A stretch of DNA of 64,000 bases from Trematomus loennbergii. Its lineage: Eukaryota > Chordata > Actinopteri > Perciformes > Nototheniidae. The stretch is from contig JAAOOA010000123.1 in the NCBI GenBank assembly GCA_012861695.1, forward strand, positions 62,001 to 126,000. Reading direction: 5' to 3'. Positions 31,691 through 43,700 of this stretch are shown piece after piece (position 1 is the first letter of the stretch; every line of letters starts with the position of its first letter). The notes below the pieces were generated by a model. It searched no databases, had not been told where the DNA came from, and saw only the letters and a list, made by a program, of their open reading frames with translations. The translations under genes were made by a program, and so were the position numbers.

Positions 31691-33431
31691 GGAGGCGTTG
31701 ACTGGGACTGATGGAAGGATGAGGCTGATGAGACTGAAGAATCTGAGGAACGAAACTAGCGGCAGAGGAATAATTATATATTAAAAGACAGCAGCATCAT
31801 AAGAGGGCAACCATGTGTCACTTTGCTGAAGGATATTTGTAACCAGCTATCCATCCAGGCCAGACTCTAAAGACTTTCCAAGGTGTAAAGATGCTGCTGC
31901 CGGAGTACTGACTGGAAGTATTGCTGATATCCTTCTTACTGGGAAGAGACATTATGACCACATCACACCCGTTTTGGCAGACCTTCATTAGCTTCCTGTC
32001 AGTTACAGGATCCAGTTCAAGTACTTACTTGTTGTTTTTAAATCATTGCATGGACTGGCACCACATTACCTGTCTGAGTTGTTGCACCCCATGCTCCAGC
32101 TAGAGCATTGCGATCAGCTCAGCAAAATATGTTGGTGGTTCCTCGGTGCAGGAAAAAAACCGAGGTGACAGGGCTTTCAGTGTTGCAGCTCCCAGACTGT
32201 GGAACATCCTCCCAGTACATATCCGGACTGCTGAGTCTATTGAACTTTTTAAATCAGCTAAAAACTCACCTCTTTGCACTGGCTTTTAATACTAGTTGAA
32301 CATTACATTTTTACATTTGTATGTGTTTTTTTTTAATATGTTTTTAGTTATTGTTTTATTATTGTACTCCCATTGCGTTATTTAATATGTATTGCCTGTA
32401 CAGCACTTTGGTCAACTGAAGGTTGTTTTAAATGTGCTATATGAATAAATAAAGATTGAGATTGAGATATCATGTCTACCATCCTCTTAAAATAGTCTGT
32501 CCAGCAATATCAGTCTAAGGAAGAAATGTTTTTTAACGCTTATTAAAAGAAAACATGCATTCTTGTACTGGAGGGGACATTGACAGAGGATTACTCAAAA
32601 GGTACACAGTAAAAGTACTTCATAGTACTTGTGGGAGTAGTTTCACTAGTACTGAGTCCAACAGTGTCAATCTCACGAAGAACTAATGGCAAAAAATACT
32701 TTTTTCCCTCATCAAATTTAGCAGAAGTGGCTTGATTTTGTTCTCAGGAGGGGACTTTGACAGAGGATTAAAAAACACACACTAGAAGTACTTCAATGTA
32801 TTGTGATAGTAGGTGTAAGAATACTGAGTCCAGCAGTCTCAATATCATTAAGAATTTATGGTAAAATTGTCTTTTTAACGGTTATTCAAAATAGCAGAAA
32901 ACATGCATTATGTAGGCTACTATGGAGGGGACTCTGACAGAGGATTACTCACAAAGTACAAAGTAAAGTACTTCATTTTATTTCTGGTAGCAGTCAACTA
33001 GTACCGAGTACAACAGTATCAGTTGTATTCAGAACTTATGGTAAAACATATTTGTATCACTCATTGAATATAGCAGGAAAGAGAAAATGAAGAGCAGCTG
33101 ATTGACCGAGTGCAGAATCGCTGTATAGTTTAAATCTCCTTAGTTACAATGTTGTCCATTTTAGACAAAGGCTTATTATATTTACAGCACTAAGAACATT
33201 CATTTTCTGGGCTCAATGTGTGTCTTGGCTGTTTTCGTTGTGATCGCTAAATTCACCTTGTTTATAATATTATCACTATAACACTGACCCAGATCGCTGG
33301 ATCGCTCGAAACACCGCTGTCATCAGGCTTGCAAGGGCTGTTCCATGCTCTGCTCAACCTCCCGCTTTCCCAATGGACTCAGTAGCACCCCCTGCTGCCG
33401 TGGAGCATGTGTGAGTGAGCATGTTGAGTAG
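31691..33431. repeat. Right foldback arm, inner part (interrupted by a LINE)
   Basis: Inverse of the left arm. The match resumes exactly on both sides of the LINE fragment at 31931-32465, which shows that the LINE came later. Confidence 0.9.
31931..32465 (+). mobile_element. L2-type LINE 3' fragment
   Basis: Reads HYDHITPVLADLH, LPVSYRIQFKYLLLVFKSLH and, after a frameshift, the typical LINE C-terminal APRLWN-type end, then a tail ATAAATAAAGATTGAGATTGAG. GATAT flanks it (31926-31930, 32466-32470). 5'-truncated and inactive. Confidence 0.85.
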
Positions 33432-33517
33432 AGCTTGTTTGAGACGAGCTGCGGCTCGCCTCGAAAGTAGACGAGAATAGCCGATCGCAGCCGGGGGAGG
33501 TCTCAAAAAGCTCGCCT

Positions 33518-35050
33518 CAGGCCCAATCCCAAACCACTCCCTCGACCCTACCCCTCCGTGGCGGAGTGAACTCCGTCTGTAGCCACACTCGCAGCTCAAC
33601 GAGGCTCCCTCCTGTCAGATGGAGGGAGTAAATACAGCGGCAAGCTTTGGGACAACTCCCCTCTCTCCGGCAGAAACAGGAAATGCCGTAACTGTATGTA
33701 ACAACGGTTTCAAATCAGCATCTCTTAGACAAAAAATGTAAATTAAGAACTCAAATAAAACTCCAAACATCTTTCATTGTGTTACTTTTTTGTAAAGCTC
33801 TTTTAGTTTTAAACCTGATGTTTATAAGCTTCTTAGTTTTGCAACAGTCTGTAAATATACACAACTTTATAATAAAATGCACACATTTACCTTTTCTAGA
33901 CTAAACACAGGTATGATCCTAAATTAAAAAATATGAGGTTATCATGAGGTTGTTAAAGCTCCCATGTCATGCTTTTCCGGTTATTACCCGTCCCCTTGTG
34001 TGTATGAAGGTTTTTATGCATGTAAACGTGTGCAGAGTCAAAACCCTCAAAGTACACCCTGTAGCGAGTAAAACTCTAACACAGAAAATACCTCCCCAAA
34101 ACGCCTCGTTGGAGATACGTCACTGGCCATTTGATTCTTCCGGGTACCGCCTGATGTCATGCGGTACCGGAACGAAATGGACCAATCCCGAAGAGTCGTT
34201 ACGTTACGTCCGCGGAGCCGTTACGTTAAGCCCCCGCTGATTGGTCCAAATTGACCGATCCACGGACTTCCTCACACACACATCTGTGTGCAGGGAGCAG
34301 GCAGCTCAGCTGATTTCTCCTCCCTGGCTGCAGGCTGATAACAGACAGTTTGGGATCGCGGCAAAATTCTCTCTGCAGACCCATTCTCACAGCGTTTATC
34401 AACCTTTTTCTTACTCAATATCAAGCCACACTTATTGTTTTTACTTCGGATGTGAGTTTGTGTGTGCTCAGGATGAGTTTGGCTGTGTTTCGCTATGTAT
34501 CCTAAACAAGGAAGCAACACCTCCACGGAGCTCAGCGCGATTCACAACGTCCCGACCAATCAGAGCACACTGTGCTCACAGGGAGGGTGGGGGCTGGAGC
34601 TTTGGAGCTACAACGAGCCGTTAAAGGCAAATAGTGAAATTCAGTGAATACAAGTAGTTTACAGAGATGCTGTATGAGAAACCAATGTGAGTTTGGAAAA
34701 ATGCACAGTATAAATCTATTTTGTATACCTCAACAATGGAATTATGATCAGTGGAAATGGCCATGACACCTCTCCTTTAACATCGCAATTTATCAGTGGA
34801 TGTTTGCTGGAACTACTTGTAAACAGCGTGTTTCCTGACGGACACACAGCGTGACTCCGGTCAGGTAGAGACCAGTCTCAAGTCAGCACCGATGCAGACT
34901 CGCGCTGTTTGAGGGCTTGATAGCCCACTCCCCCTCCACACTCGTTGGTTTGGAACAGCACTTAATGTGGCGGACCCTCCGCGCGAACGCGCAAACGGAG
35001 GGGTAGTGTGTAGGGGTAGGGTGTAGGGCGTGGTTTGGGATTGGGCCTGA
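33518..35050. mobile_element. Nested MITE with CAGGCCCAATCCCAAACCA ends
   Basis: CAGGCCCAATCCCAAACCA at 33518 and its inverse ending about 35050 (TGGTTTGGGATTGGGCCTG) are perfect. Both are followed inward by CCCTACCCCTCCG-like sequence. No clear TSD. A TTAA MITE lies inside. Confidence 0.7.
33957..34776. mobile_element. TTAA-type MITE
   Basis: TTAA flanks the unit (33953-33956, 34777-34780). Ends AGCTCCCATGTCATG and, inverted, AGGAGAGGTGTCATG are imperfect inverted repeats, as in piggyBac-type MITEs. No gene. Confidence 0.65.
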
Positions 35051-35068
35051 AGTCGGACAGCTCGGAGT

Positions 35069-35450
35069 CGGCTTCTTCTTCTTCTTCTTCTTCTTCTCTT
35101 CTTCTCTCGGTTTTTTTGGCGGATTTCAAACAACTTTAAGGTGCATACTGCCACCTCCGGAGTCGGCTTGACTCGGTTTGCATTTATAAATGCACACGCA
35201 TCTATTGCACGTCTGTCCGTCCTGGGAGAGGGATCCCTCCTCTGTTGCTCTCCCTGAGGTTTCTCCATTCCCCTTTAAACTGTGGGTTTTTCTCTGGAAG
35301 TGTTTCCTTGTATGATGTGAAACGTAAGGACAGAGGGTGTCGTATTGTATACTGATATTCTGTACAAACTGTGAAGTCCACTGAGACAAATGTAACATTT
35401 TGTGATATTGGGCTATATAAATAAACATTGATGATTGATTGATAAAGAAT
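35069..35450. repeat. CTT-rich tract and LINE-like 3' tail
   Basis: A (CTT)n run at about 35072-35108, then GGCGGATTTCAAACAACTTTAAG (a common fish repeat also near 3700). From 35205 there is a LINE/SINE 3' tail ending GGGCTATATAAATAAACATTGATGATTGATTGAT. Confidence 0.55.
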
Positions 35451-35511
35451 GGACAAATGTGTTTAATCGTTAATGTCAGATATGTACTAAGTAAATATAT
35501 TTGTTCCTGCT

Positions 35512-35800
35512 CAAGATTAGATTCACTTTATTGTTATTGCACAGATTACAGGTACTGAGACAACGAAATGCAGTTTAGCTTCTAACCAGGAGTGCATAAA
35601 GCAGTAAAGTGAAAAGTAATGTACACAATCTACAGAATAAAATATAGAATGAATTGAATGATGAATAAACAGTGAGGGGTATGAATACACTATACACAGT
35701 AGCCTAGCCTAGTATGAACAGTGTGTTGTATGAATATGCTAAGATATATAAAGTATGACAACGGTAAGCAGTGCAAGTATAGTATATAAATATATAGATA
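35512..35800. repeat. Interspersed repeat fragment, probably a LINE 3' end
   Basis: TTCACTTTATTGTTATTGCACAGATTACAGGTACTGAGACAACGAAATG looks like the widespread fish Rex3/RTE-type 3' region. It is followed by AT-rich sequence with degenerate repeats of AGTATGAA. Confidence 0.4.
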
Positions 35801-36224
35801 TTAATTTAATGATGATAAACATTGTGGAACAATGATGAAAAATGTGAATGGAGTGGCGACGTAAAACTGACACAAAACAACAACACACTTTTGCCGAGCC
35901 AATGGAGAGTTTTCATCCCCAGCACGGGGTAAAAACCCACCAATGAGCGCTCAGCTCGAGATACCAGCAAGTCGTTTCCCATCAAGCATTTCGCTTCCGC
36001 AGCCCGTGGGAGAAACTGCGCCGCCTCGCCGCGCCTCGCTCTCAAGTCTGCGGGCGTCTTTGTCCCGCGAGATTTCAACGTCTCATGTAGGCGAGCCTCC
36101 AGAGCAAGTCGGACAAAATGACTAACCATCATGCAACGCACTAGCAAGACGTTGATCGCAATTGCGCAGGTCTGCGCAGGTCTCGCTTGTCTCAAACAAG
36201 CCTAGTGTGTATGAGCCAGCCAGG

Positions 36225-36284
36225 CGGAATATACTGCCAAAAGTCACGTGAGTGAGTCACGTGACTTTTGGCAGTAATATTCCG
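36225..36284. repeat. Palindrome in the right foldback arm
   Basis: Counterpart of 2540-2600, with one base missing in one stem (CGGAATATACTG). Confidence 0.95.
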
Positions 36285-36571
36285 CCGTGAGAAGAAAAAG
36301 TTTTGTACTTGTAAAAAAAAGTTGTGTACTTGTAAAAAAATGTTGTGTACTTGTAAAACCTAAGCTGGAATTTGTCTCTGAAACATGATTTATTAGAAAA
36401 ATGTTATGGGTTTGTTTGATAGATACGTTTTTTCTTTGCAAAACTAAATGCATTAGTTTGTAGATGGTGTTTTGTATTTGCAAACCACATTGTGTTTGTT
36501 AGTGAATCATGAGGCATTTGTAAAACCTGTTAAGTTTGTTTGTGGAGTTATGGCAGGAAATTAGCTCCATA

Positions 36572-36637
36572 AAAGATGCTCAGAGGGCCTTGCAAATTAT
36601 TTTGGAAGAGAGAGAACCATTTGATGATGATGTAGTG
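36572..36637 (+). pseudogene. piggyBac-like transposase remnant, piece 2
   Basis: Continues the frame opened at 2262: RALQIILEEREPFDDDV. It starts with the right copy of the foldback TSD and ends with the hAT TSD ATGTAGTG (36630-36637). Confidence 0.65.
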
Positions 36638-37699
36638 CACATGTGTCAAACTCAAGGCCCGGGGGCCAAATCAGGCCCGTGGTCGATTTAATTTCGGCCC
36701 GCAGGATAATTTCTAATTACTATTAGATCTGGCCCGCCGGTATATTGCACTTCACTCAATCCTGAGGATTTCCTCAGCTCAGAGCCTGAGCCCAAACATT
36801 GATGAACTTGCACCCAAGATGAGATGCCAAGTATCTGGCTTGAACTAGCATCACAGAGCAGCAAACTGAGTTTCAATGGATGTTTCCTTCTGCACTTTTT
36901 CTCTCACAGCAACAGGGCATGTTTGGTTTGTTCTTTGAGTGAAATAGTTTTGTTGAAGCTGTTGTTGGCCTGTGGAAAAATGTAATCATAAGAAATGACT
37001 CCGGAAAAGCAGCAGATAGAGCCATAAGAAATAAATGCAACTGATTATTTAAAGTGGACCTATCATGCAAAATGCACTTTTGTACGTCTTTTATACATGA
37101 ATATGTGTCCCCAGTGTTCCAGGGAACTCACCAAGTGTCAGAAAACACAACTCTCTATTTTCCTCCATACCCAAATCGGCTGCAACGGATCTGATCAAAA
37201 CTGATCCAGATTTGAACACTGTCCTGACGTCAGGACGGTGGCGCTACGGCAGGGGTAGCCAACACGGTGCCCGCGGGCACTTGGTCGCCCGCAGGGGCAA
37301 CGTGAGTCGCCCGCGGGGCATGTTCTAAAAATAGCTCGCCAAGCAAATCCAAAATGTATAAAATACACAAAACAAAAAAGGAAATGTAATTAAAAGAATC
37401 TACCCTATGCATAAACGAAACCTAAATCATAGCGAACTCTATCTACTTACTACAACTCTATATCTATCTAACACCCCTCCTCCCCCCACCCCACAATGAG
37501 TATCGACCAATCACGTTCTTGCTTGATTTGCGGGACCACCGTTGCAGTCTGGAAGAAAAGCAATGTGGCACCTCCCCGCTGATTTTCCTTCTGGCAGAAT
37601 CTACACAACACATCAGCCCCATTGAACAGCCTATCATGCCAGCCTATACAGCACATGGGGGCAGAGTTTTACTCCGTGTGTTGCAACTTGCATATCTTT

Positions 37700-38019
37700 A
37701 TTGCACTTGACACACACACACGCATGGCGTAATTTCCACCTGGGACAGGGGGGAAATGTCCCCCGCTCTTTTCGAAATCCCGTTTGTGTCCCCCCACTTT
37801 ACAAATATGTTTATTATTATTTTTTAACGCAAGCCGTCGATCGCCACGGAGGAGCTCACAGCCTCTGAGCGAGCGAGACAGAGAGAGAGCGAGCGAGAGA
37901 GCTAGGGAGGGAGGGAGGGAGAGAGAGAGAGGGGGAGAGAGAAGCGAGAGAGAGCTGGGGGGGAGGGAGGGAGGGAGAGAGAAGAGCTAGGGAGAGCATA
38001 CCTTTATCTATTTAATATA
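37700..38019. other. Repeat fragment and GA-rich tract inside the inner hAT
   Basis: 37730-37800 has the GGGGGGAAATGTCCCCC...GTCCCCCCACTTT pattern common at ends of fish repeats. 37870-37990 is a (GAGC/GAGG/GAGA)n purine tract. Confidence 0.6.
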
Positions 38020-39402
38020 TGTAGCAGGATGAGAGTCCTAATCCCTTAGAAAGCATATTCTCCTCTTTTGGCTCTTGTGAGCATGTCACCACCAGGGGGC
38101 ACCCTATAAAAGGGCAGAGGTTTCTAGCTGGCTGTCTCTTGGTTGTTGGTACACAGACCCGCCCCACTTGCGTGTTTGCCGTGTTTGCTTCCGCCACCGG
38201 TGCAGGTATGTTGCAGTTGCATTGCTCGCTTCAGGAAAGGTTCTGCAATTTGCCAGCGTATTGATACTTAGCCCTGCTTTGCCTCACCTAGTGGTGGATC
38301 CTCCAGATGCAGCCTGTCAACGCAGCCATAGAAAGCATGAAGCTCTCTCCTCTCTGCGTCATCGATAGGAAGGCCTGATCGGTATGTGCGCTGTACGGCG
38401 ATCTATTTAGTCAATCCACCTCATTACTTTTATTGATATTAACGCTGTCTTTGTATTTATTCATAAACCTAGAGCCAATCCAATGATTAAGGGACATCTG
38501 CTGTTTTGCTTCACCGGATAAAGTGTATTTATCGGCACAACTGCTGTTGATCCTGCCTAAATGTTTGGGCTGCTGCTACTGTGTTGCTGCTTCTGATTGC
38601 TGCTTCTGGCCAGCTTTGCGTCGCCTACTGCGGAGGCTCGCTCACCAGTTACTACTTTAACTGCACGCCTTGCTGCTGCCTTGCTTGGGCCGACACTCGA
38701 AGTGTGGAAGTCATTGAACTCTGGGGCTAACTCCCCCCTATAACTTGTCCTTACTTGGGCCAACTTGATTTAAATTAGTTTGTTTATTTTATTCTAGTTA
38801 ATTGTTTATTTTGTTTAACTGAACCTTTATCTTGTGATTTGTTTATGAGAACATATTTGCTATTGTGTTTGTTTATTACTTTGATTTACTTATTTAGCCC
38901 CCATTAACTGCATTTCCCTCTTTGTTCCCCTACTTAGTTACTGAGAGCTGAAGGTGGTGGTGCTGGTGTCCAAGGTGGTGGTTTTCCTCTCTCCTTTTGT
39001 GTGTGATGTGCTCCCCCGGGATTTGATTTCCTGCACGTATGACTGGGGTGATTTAAGTTTGGTTTGTTTGGGGATCCTTCCACTCACTCGTCGACCCTAT
39101 CCCCCACTGGTAAGCCTCAGCCCTAATTCATTTTGTTTCCCTTTGTGCTACAGCCCCTGTGACTGTTTTAAACTGCATTTTAAACTATTGACTTGTGCTA
39201 AATAAAATTGTATATTTTTGATAAATTGAAACCACGTCTCCGGCTCCATTAGTATTCGAACCTATGTGTCCTCTGAAAAAGTGTTAATATTTCCTTGGGT
39301 GAAACTCCCAAGGTGGCGTTGTCGGAATTGTGAATGGTGTAATCAAACCAACTTGAACAAATACATTCACCTACCCTCCCCTCTGCGGCTACTGCCACAA
39401 AC
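38020..39402 (+). repeat. 5' LTR of the gypsy element
   Basis: Starts TGTAGCAGGATGAGAGTCCT. A TATA box CCCTATAAAAGGG lies at about 38103-38115 and a polyadenylation signal AATAAA at 39201-39206, so U3 is short and R plus U5 are long. A small stretch near 39314 repeats the first 12 bases of the primer site. Confidence 0.95.
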
Positions 39403-39421
39403 TGGCGTTGTCGGCAGGATT
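39403..39421 (+). promoter_or_regulatory. Primer-binding site of the gypsy element
   Basis: TGGCGTTGTCGGCAGGATT follows the LTR directly and begins with TGG as expected for a tRNA 3' end. The tRNA was not identified. Confidence 0.75.
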
Positions 39422-39649
39422 TACTTTTTGAGAGCAGAGACGTGTGTTTCAATTATTTATTATTATTATTAGTGTTGTATTGTGGCCATTGCTAGAAGCT
39501 AGTTTACCCTGTATTAAGTGTTTTATATTGTGTTCCGAAGCAAAACAGCAGTTGGTTTCTTGTGGACCTTTGGCAAGTCAGTGTTTATTATTGTGTATTG
39601 CCTGTCTATTTTGGTGCCCTATCTCCACTGAATTAGCAACGGTGTAGCT

Positions 39650-40714
39650 ATGGAGGGAGAGTTACAAGAGTTGAGGGATTTAGTTGCGCAGTTAAAAACA
39701 GACAATGAGAGGCTGTTGCAGGAACGGGCTGTGGAGGTGCCTGGTCCTAGTGCTGCACCTTTAACTGCTACTGTTCCCCCTTCTAATCCTTCCAATGCTA
39801 GTGCCCCTTCAGTGGATAGACTGGTTTTTGTGCCCCGAGATAGGAAATGTCCTATGTTTAGGGGGAGATCAGGAATAGGGTTGAGTGAGTGGATCGAGGA
39901 AGTACAGGCTTGTATGAGAGCGCGCCGTTTGGCTATATCTGATCAGGCATTTTTCTTGTTTGACCATCTTGAAGGAGAGGCCCGTGATGAGATAAAATAC
40001 AGAGCAAGTGCAGAGCGGGAAGACCCTGTCAAAATAATTGCTGTGTTGACAGAGCTGTATGGTTGTTCTGATTCTTATGTAGCTTTACAAGAGGCTTTCT
40101 TCTCCCGACGGCAGCAAGAAGGGGAGACTTTGCAGGAATTCTCCCTTGCGTTGCTTAGTCTTATGTCATCTGTAAAGCAGCGGGCGCCTGATGACATGCA
40201 AAATGCAGAGGTTTTGCTACGCGACCAATTTGTAGAGCATGTCATTGATTGTGCATTGCGACGAGAGTTAAAACAGTTTGTGCGTCGACAACCTACTGCG
40301 GCATTACTTGATGCTAGGGCGGAAGCAATCAGGTGGGAACGTGAGGGTTTGCCTGGTGGCAATAGGGGCCGAAGTCACTCTGTCCCTTCAGTTCTTGGTC
40401 TACAGTATGGAGTTCAGGGTGGTCCTCAGGTGGTGACTGGCTCACAGGTGTCTGAACTGAGTGAGATGAGAGAGATGCTAAAACTCCAGCAAGAGCAGCT
40501 TAACACGCTTACTCAAAGCATTTCTCGTTTCCAGGGCTCTCAGCTGCGCAGTCGCCCCCCCTATAGTGGCCCCATCATTTGTAGACGTTGCCAGCTATCC
40601 GGTCATTTGGCCAGAGAGTGCGATGGGGTACGTGCTGCTCCTCGTGCTCGGCCGTCCTCACCTGCTCAACAGTCTAGCGGACAGCGCCGTTTCACTCAGC
40701 CATCGGAAAACTAG
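39650..40714 (+). CDS. gag: Gag protein of the gypsy element
   Basis: 354 codons. A leucine-rich coiled coil (residues 4-30) is followed by a Pro/Ala/Ser linker and a retrotransposon capsid domain (about 65-200; CPMFRGRSGIGLSEWIEEVQ and FFLFDHLEGEARDEI are typical). A second coiled region lies at about 270-295, and one CCHC knuckle CRRCQLSGHLAREC at 311-324 should bind the RNA. It assembles the retrotransposon particle in the cytoplasm. The stop (TAG, 40712) precedes pol; the pol frame is shifted by -1 and is open across this stop, so a frameshift or reinitiation is needed for Pol. Confidence 0.9.
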   Translation: MEGELQELRDLVAQLKTDNERLLQERAVEVPGPSAAPLTATVPPSNPSNASAPSVDRLVFVPRDRKCPMFRGRSGIGLSEWIEEVQACMRARRLAISDQAFFLFDHLEGEARDEIKYRASAEREDPVKIIAVLTELYGCSDSYVALQEAFFSRRQQEGETLQEFSLALLSLMSSVKQRAPDDMQNAEVLLRDQFVEHVIDCALRRELKQFVRRQPTAALLDARAEAIRWEREGLPGGNRGRSHSVPSVLGLQYGVQGGPQVVTGSQVSELSEMREMLKLQQEQLNTLTQSISRFQGSQLRSRPPYSGPIICRRCQLSGHLARECDGVRAAPRARPSSPAQQSSGQRRFTQPSEN

Positions 40715-40782
40715 CGCCCACCGAATTACAGAGCCACAGTTCGGGGGGTGGAGTCACAGGCTCAGGAGAAGCTTCTAAGCTC

Positions 40783-43700
40783 ATGTCGTCTTGTCCACAT
40801 TTAGATGTAAGCATGGGTGGAGTTAAGGTTCCTTGTTTGGTAGATACTGGGTCCATGGTATCTACAATCACAGAGAGCTTTTTCCATCAGCATTTTGAAC
40901 CCTGGGGCCAGGAGAGGCTCCAATCTTGTCACTGGCTGCAGCTCAGAGCAGCCAATGGGTTGGCCATCCCTTACATTGGCTACTTGGAGCTAGAAGTTGA
41001 GCTTTGTGGAAAGGTAATGGCAAGCTGTGGTGTGTTGGTGGTGAAGGACCCCCCCGGTGGTGTCTCTTCTGCAGTCCCTGGTATTCTGGGGATGAATATA
41101 ATTCGCAGATGTTACAAGGAGCTCTTTGGCCAGCATGGTTTGGCCTTGTTTTCTTTGCCTCCTGTATCGGAGGCCCCCGAATCATTCATTCAGGCTTTGC
41201 AAAAATGCCATCAGGCCAGTGTGCATGCCCCTCCTGACATTTCAGGAGGGGTAAAAGTGCGTGGAAGGAAGGCTTGTCGTATCCCCGGTGGCATGATGAA
41301 GATTGTTGCAGCCACATGCTCAGAGCAGTACTCAAGTGGCACTGTGTTATTTGAGCCCTTGGATTCGGGTCTTCCGGCTGGATTGCTTGCCTCTCCAGCT
41401 CTGGTTCGGGTGGAAAGGGGCACCGCCTACATTCCTATTGTGAACGTAGGCTCCGCAGACGTGTTGCTGTATCCCCGCACACTGGTAGGCACACTCGATG
41501 AAGTTAGGCTAGTCAACTTGCCTGTTGGTGTCACCGAAGTACCATCCTGTGTGGCCAGAGTGGCATCCCAGGCTGCCTTTCCCTCTGTGCCTGACCAGCT
41601 GGATGCTCTAGACCTGTCTTCCTTGCCTGCTGAAGAACAGGTTAAGGTACGGTCTCTTTTGACGAAGCACACATCTGTCTTTTCTGCTCACGAGGGGGAC
41701 TTGGGTTGCACCACCTTGATCTCTCATGACATCCCTCTTCTTGATGACGTCCCCGTGAAGCAACGCTATAGGCGCATTCCCCCGTCTGAGTACGAGGTAG
41801 TGAAGGAGCACATCAACCAACTTCTTGAGTCACAGATCATAAGAGAGAGTTGCAGCCCCTACGCATCCCCCATCGTGCTAGTGAAAAAGAAGGATGGTAG
41901 CCTGCGCATGTGCGTAGACTACAGGCAGCTGAACAGCAAAACCAGGAAAGATGCTTTTCCTCTCCCTCGAATCGAAGAGTCCCTTGATGCGCTGACGGGT
42001 GCTCGCTGGTTTTCCACCATGGATTTAGCCAGTGGGTATAACCAGGTACCAGTTGCAGAAGCAGACCGGCCAAAAACGGCGTTTTGCACCCCGTTTGGCC
42101 TCTTTGAGTGGAATCGGATGCCCTTTGGACTCTGCAATGCTCCTGGCACTTTCCAAAGATTGATGCAGCGGATCTTCGGGGACCAACAATGCCAATCTTT
42201 GCTTTTATACCTTGATGACATCGTGGTATTCTCTTCCACCGTGGATCAACATCTTGAGAGGTTGGAGGTCGTGCTGAGAAGGCTACAGCATGAAGGCTTA
42301 AAGGCTAAGCTCTCAAAGTGTGCTTTCTTCCAGCGAGAGGTGCGTTACCTGGGCCATGTGATTTCTGACCAGGGTGTCTCTACTGATCCCAGCAAACAGG
42401 AGGTGGTAGCCAGTTGGCAGCCCCCCACTACCATCTCTGGACTGCGGTCGTTCCTTGGTTTTGCCAGTTACTACCGTAGGTTTGTGGAGGGCTTTGCCAA
42501 ATTGGCTGCCCCTCTACATACGTTGGTGGCTGAGTTGGGAGGCACCAAGTCCAAAAGGAGATCAGAGCGTGAAATCGCTGGGAACTGGACTGAGGAGTGT
42601 CATAGGAGCTTTGAGGCTCTCAAGACAAAGCTCACCACGGCACCTGTGCTTGCCTATGCTGACTTCTCCCTCCCATTTATTCTGGAGGTCGACGCAAGCT
42701 TTGGTGGCCTCGGAGCTGTGTTATCACAGGAGCAAGGTGGTAAGGTCAGGCCCATAGCTTATGCCAGCAGAGGTCTGAGGCCCACTGAACGCAACTCTGC
42801 CAACTACAGCTCCATGAGGCTGGAGTTCTTGGGGCTCAAGTGGGCCATGACCGAGAAATTCAGGGAATATCTGCTTGGTCATAAATGTGTTGTTTTCACT
42901 GACAACAATCCACTTAGCCACCTGTCCACGGCAAAGCTTGGAGCCACTGAACAACGTTGGGCAGCCCAACTTGCGTCTTTCGACTTTGAGATTAAGTACC
43001 GCTCTGGTAGAAGTAATGGAAATGCTGATGCCCTGTCCCGTCAGCACCCACCAGGAGTGCAAGATCTTGAAGCTATGCTCCCTAGCACGTTGCTCCCCTT
43101 GCCTTTACGGCAAGCCTTGCCAGTAGCAAAGGCAACACAAACGGCTGTCATAGCCCTGCCTCATCATACACAGTCTGATATGGAGGCACTTCAGCAAGCG
43201 GACCCTCTCCTTCAGGAACTCTTGGTGTTCTGGAGAAGGAGGCAGCGTCCTAGCAATGATGAGAGGAAGCAGTTATCCCGGCAAGCATTGGCACTGCTCC
43301 GCCAATGGGACCGGTTAGTTGAGAGGAGTGGGGTCCTCTATCGCCAGATCTTTCGCTCTGATGGGGCTGAAGCAGTTCTGCAGCTGCTTTTGCCAGCTGC
43401 TTTGAGAGAGCAGGTGCTCACCGAAGTCCACCAGAGGCATGGCCACCAAGGTATTGAAAGAACCTTGGAGCTACTTAGGCAGCGGTGTTACTGGCCAGGT
43501 ATGTCCTCCGAGGTGGTACATTGGTGCAGCAGTTGTGAGAGGTGTCAAATTGCCAAGGACACTCGACCAGCGGCTCGTGCTCCCATGGGACACTTGCTGG
43601 CTTCTAGACCCAATGAAATTCTGGCGATTGACTTCACTGTCTTGGAACCCACCTATAGTAGGTTGGAAAATGTCCTTGTAATTACAGACATTTTTAGCAA

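Larger units (their letters stand above)
33432..36202. mobile_element. TIR element in the right foldback arm, TSD TAG
   Basis: Ends AGCTTGTTTGAGAC (33432) and GTCTCAAACAAGCC (36202) are inverted. TAG flanks both (33429-33431, 36203-36205). Removing it restores a sequence collinear with the other foldback arm. A 3-bp TSD suggests a Harbinger-type element, and no transposase was seen. It contains smaller elements at 33518-35050. Confidence 0.75.
2276..36571. mobile_element. Giant foldback DNA element with about 1.5-kb inverted arms
   Basis: The two ends are inverted copies starting TATGGAGCTA(A/T)TTTCCTGCC, flanked by the same 6 bases AAAGAT at 2270-2275 and 36572-36577. Removing later insertions, the left arm is 2276-2616 plus 29745 to about 30940. 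The right arm is about 31690-31930 plus 32466-33431 plus 36206-36571. Each arm contains a 61-bp near-perfect palindrome. The loop (about 30940-31690) shows no gene, so the element is non-autonomous. A TSD of 6-7 bp is unlike hAT (8) or Harbinger (3); the superfamily is not assigned. Confidence 0.8.
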
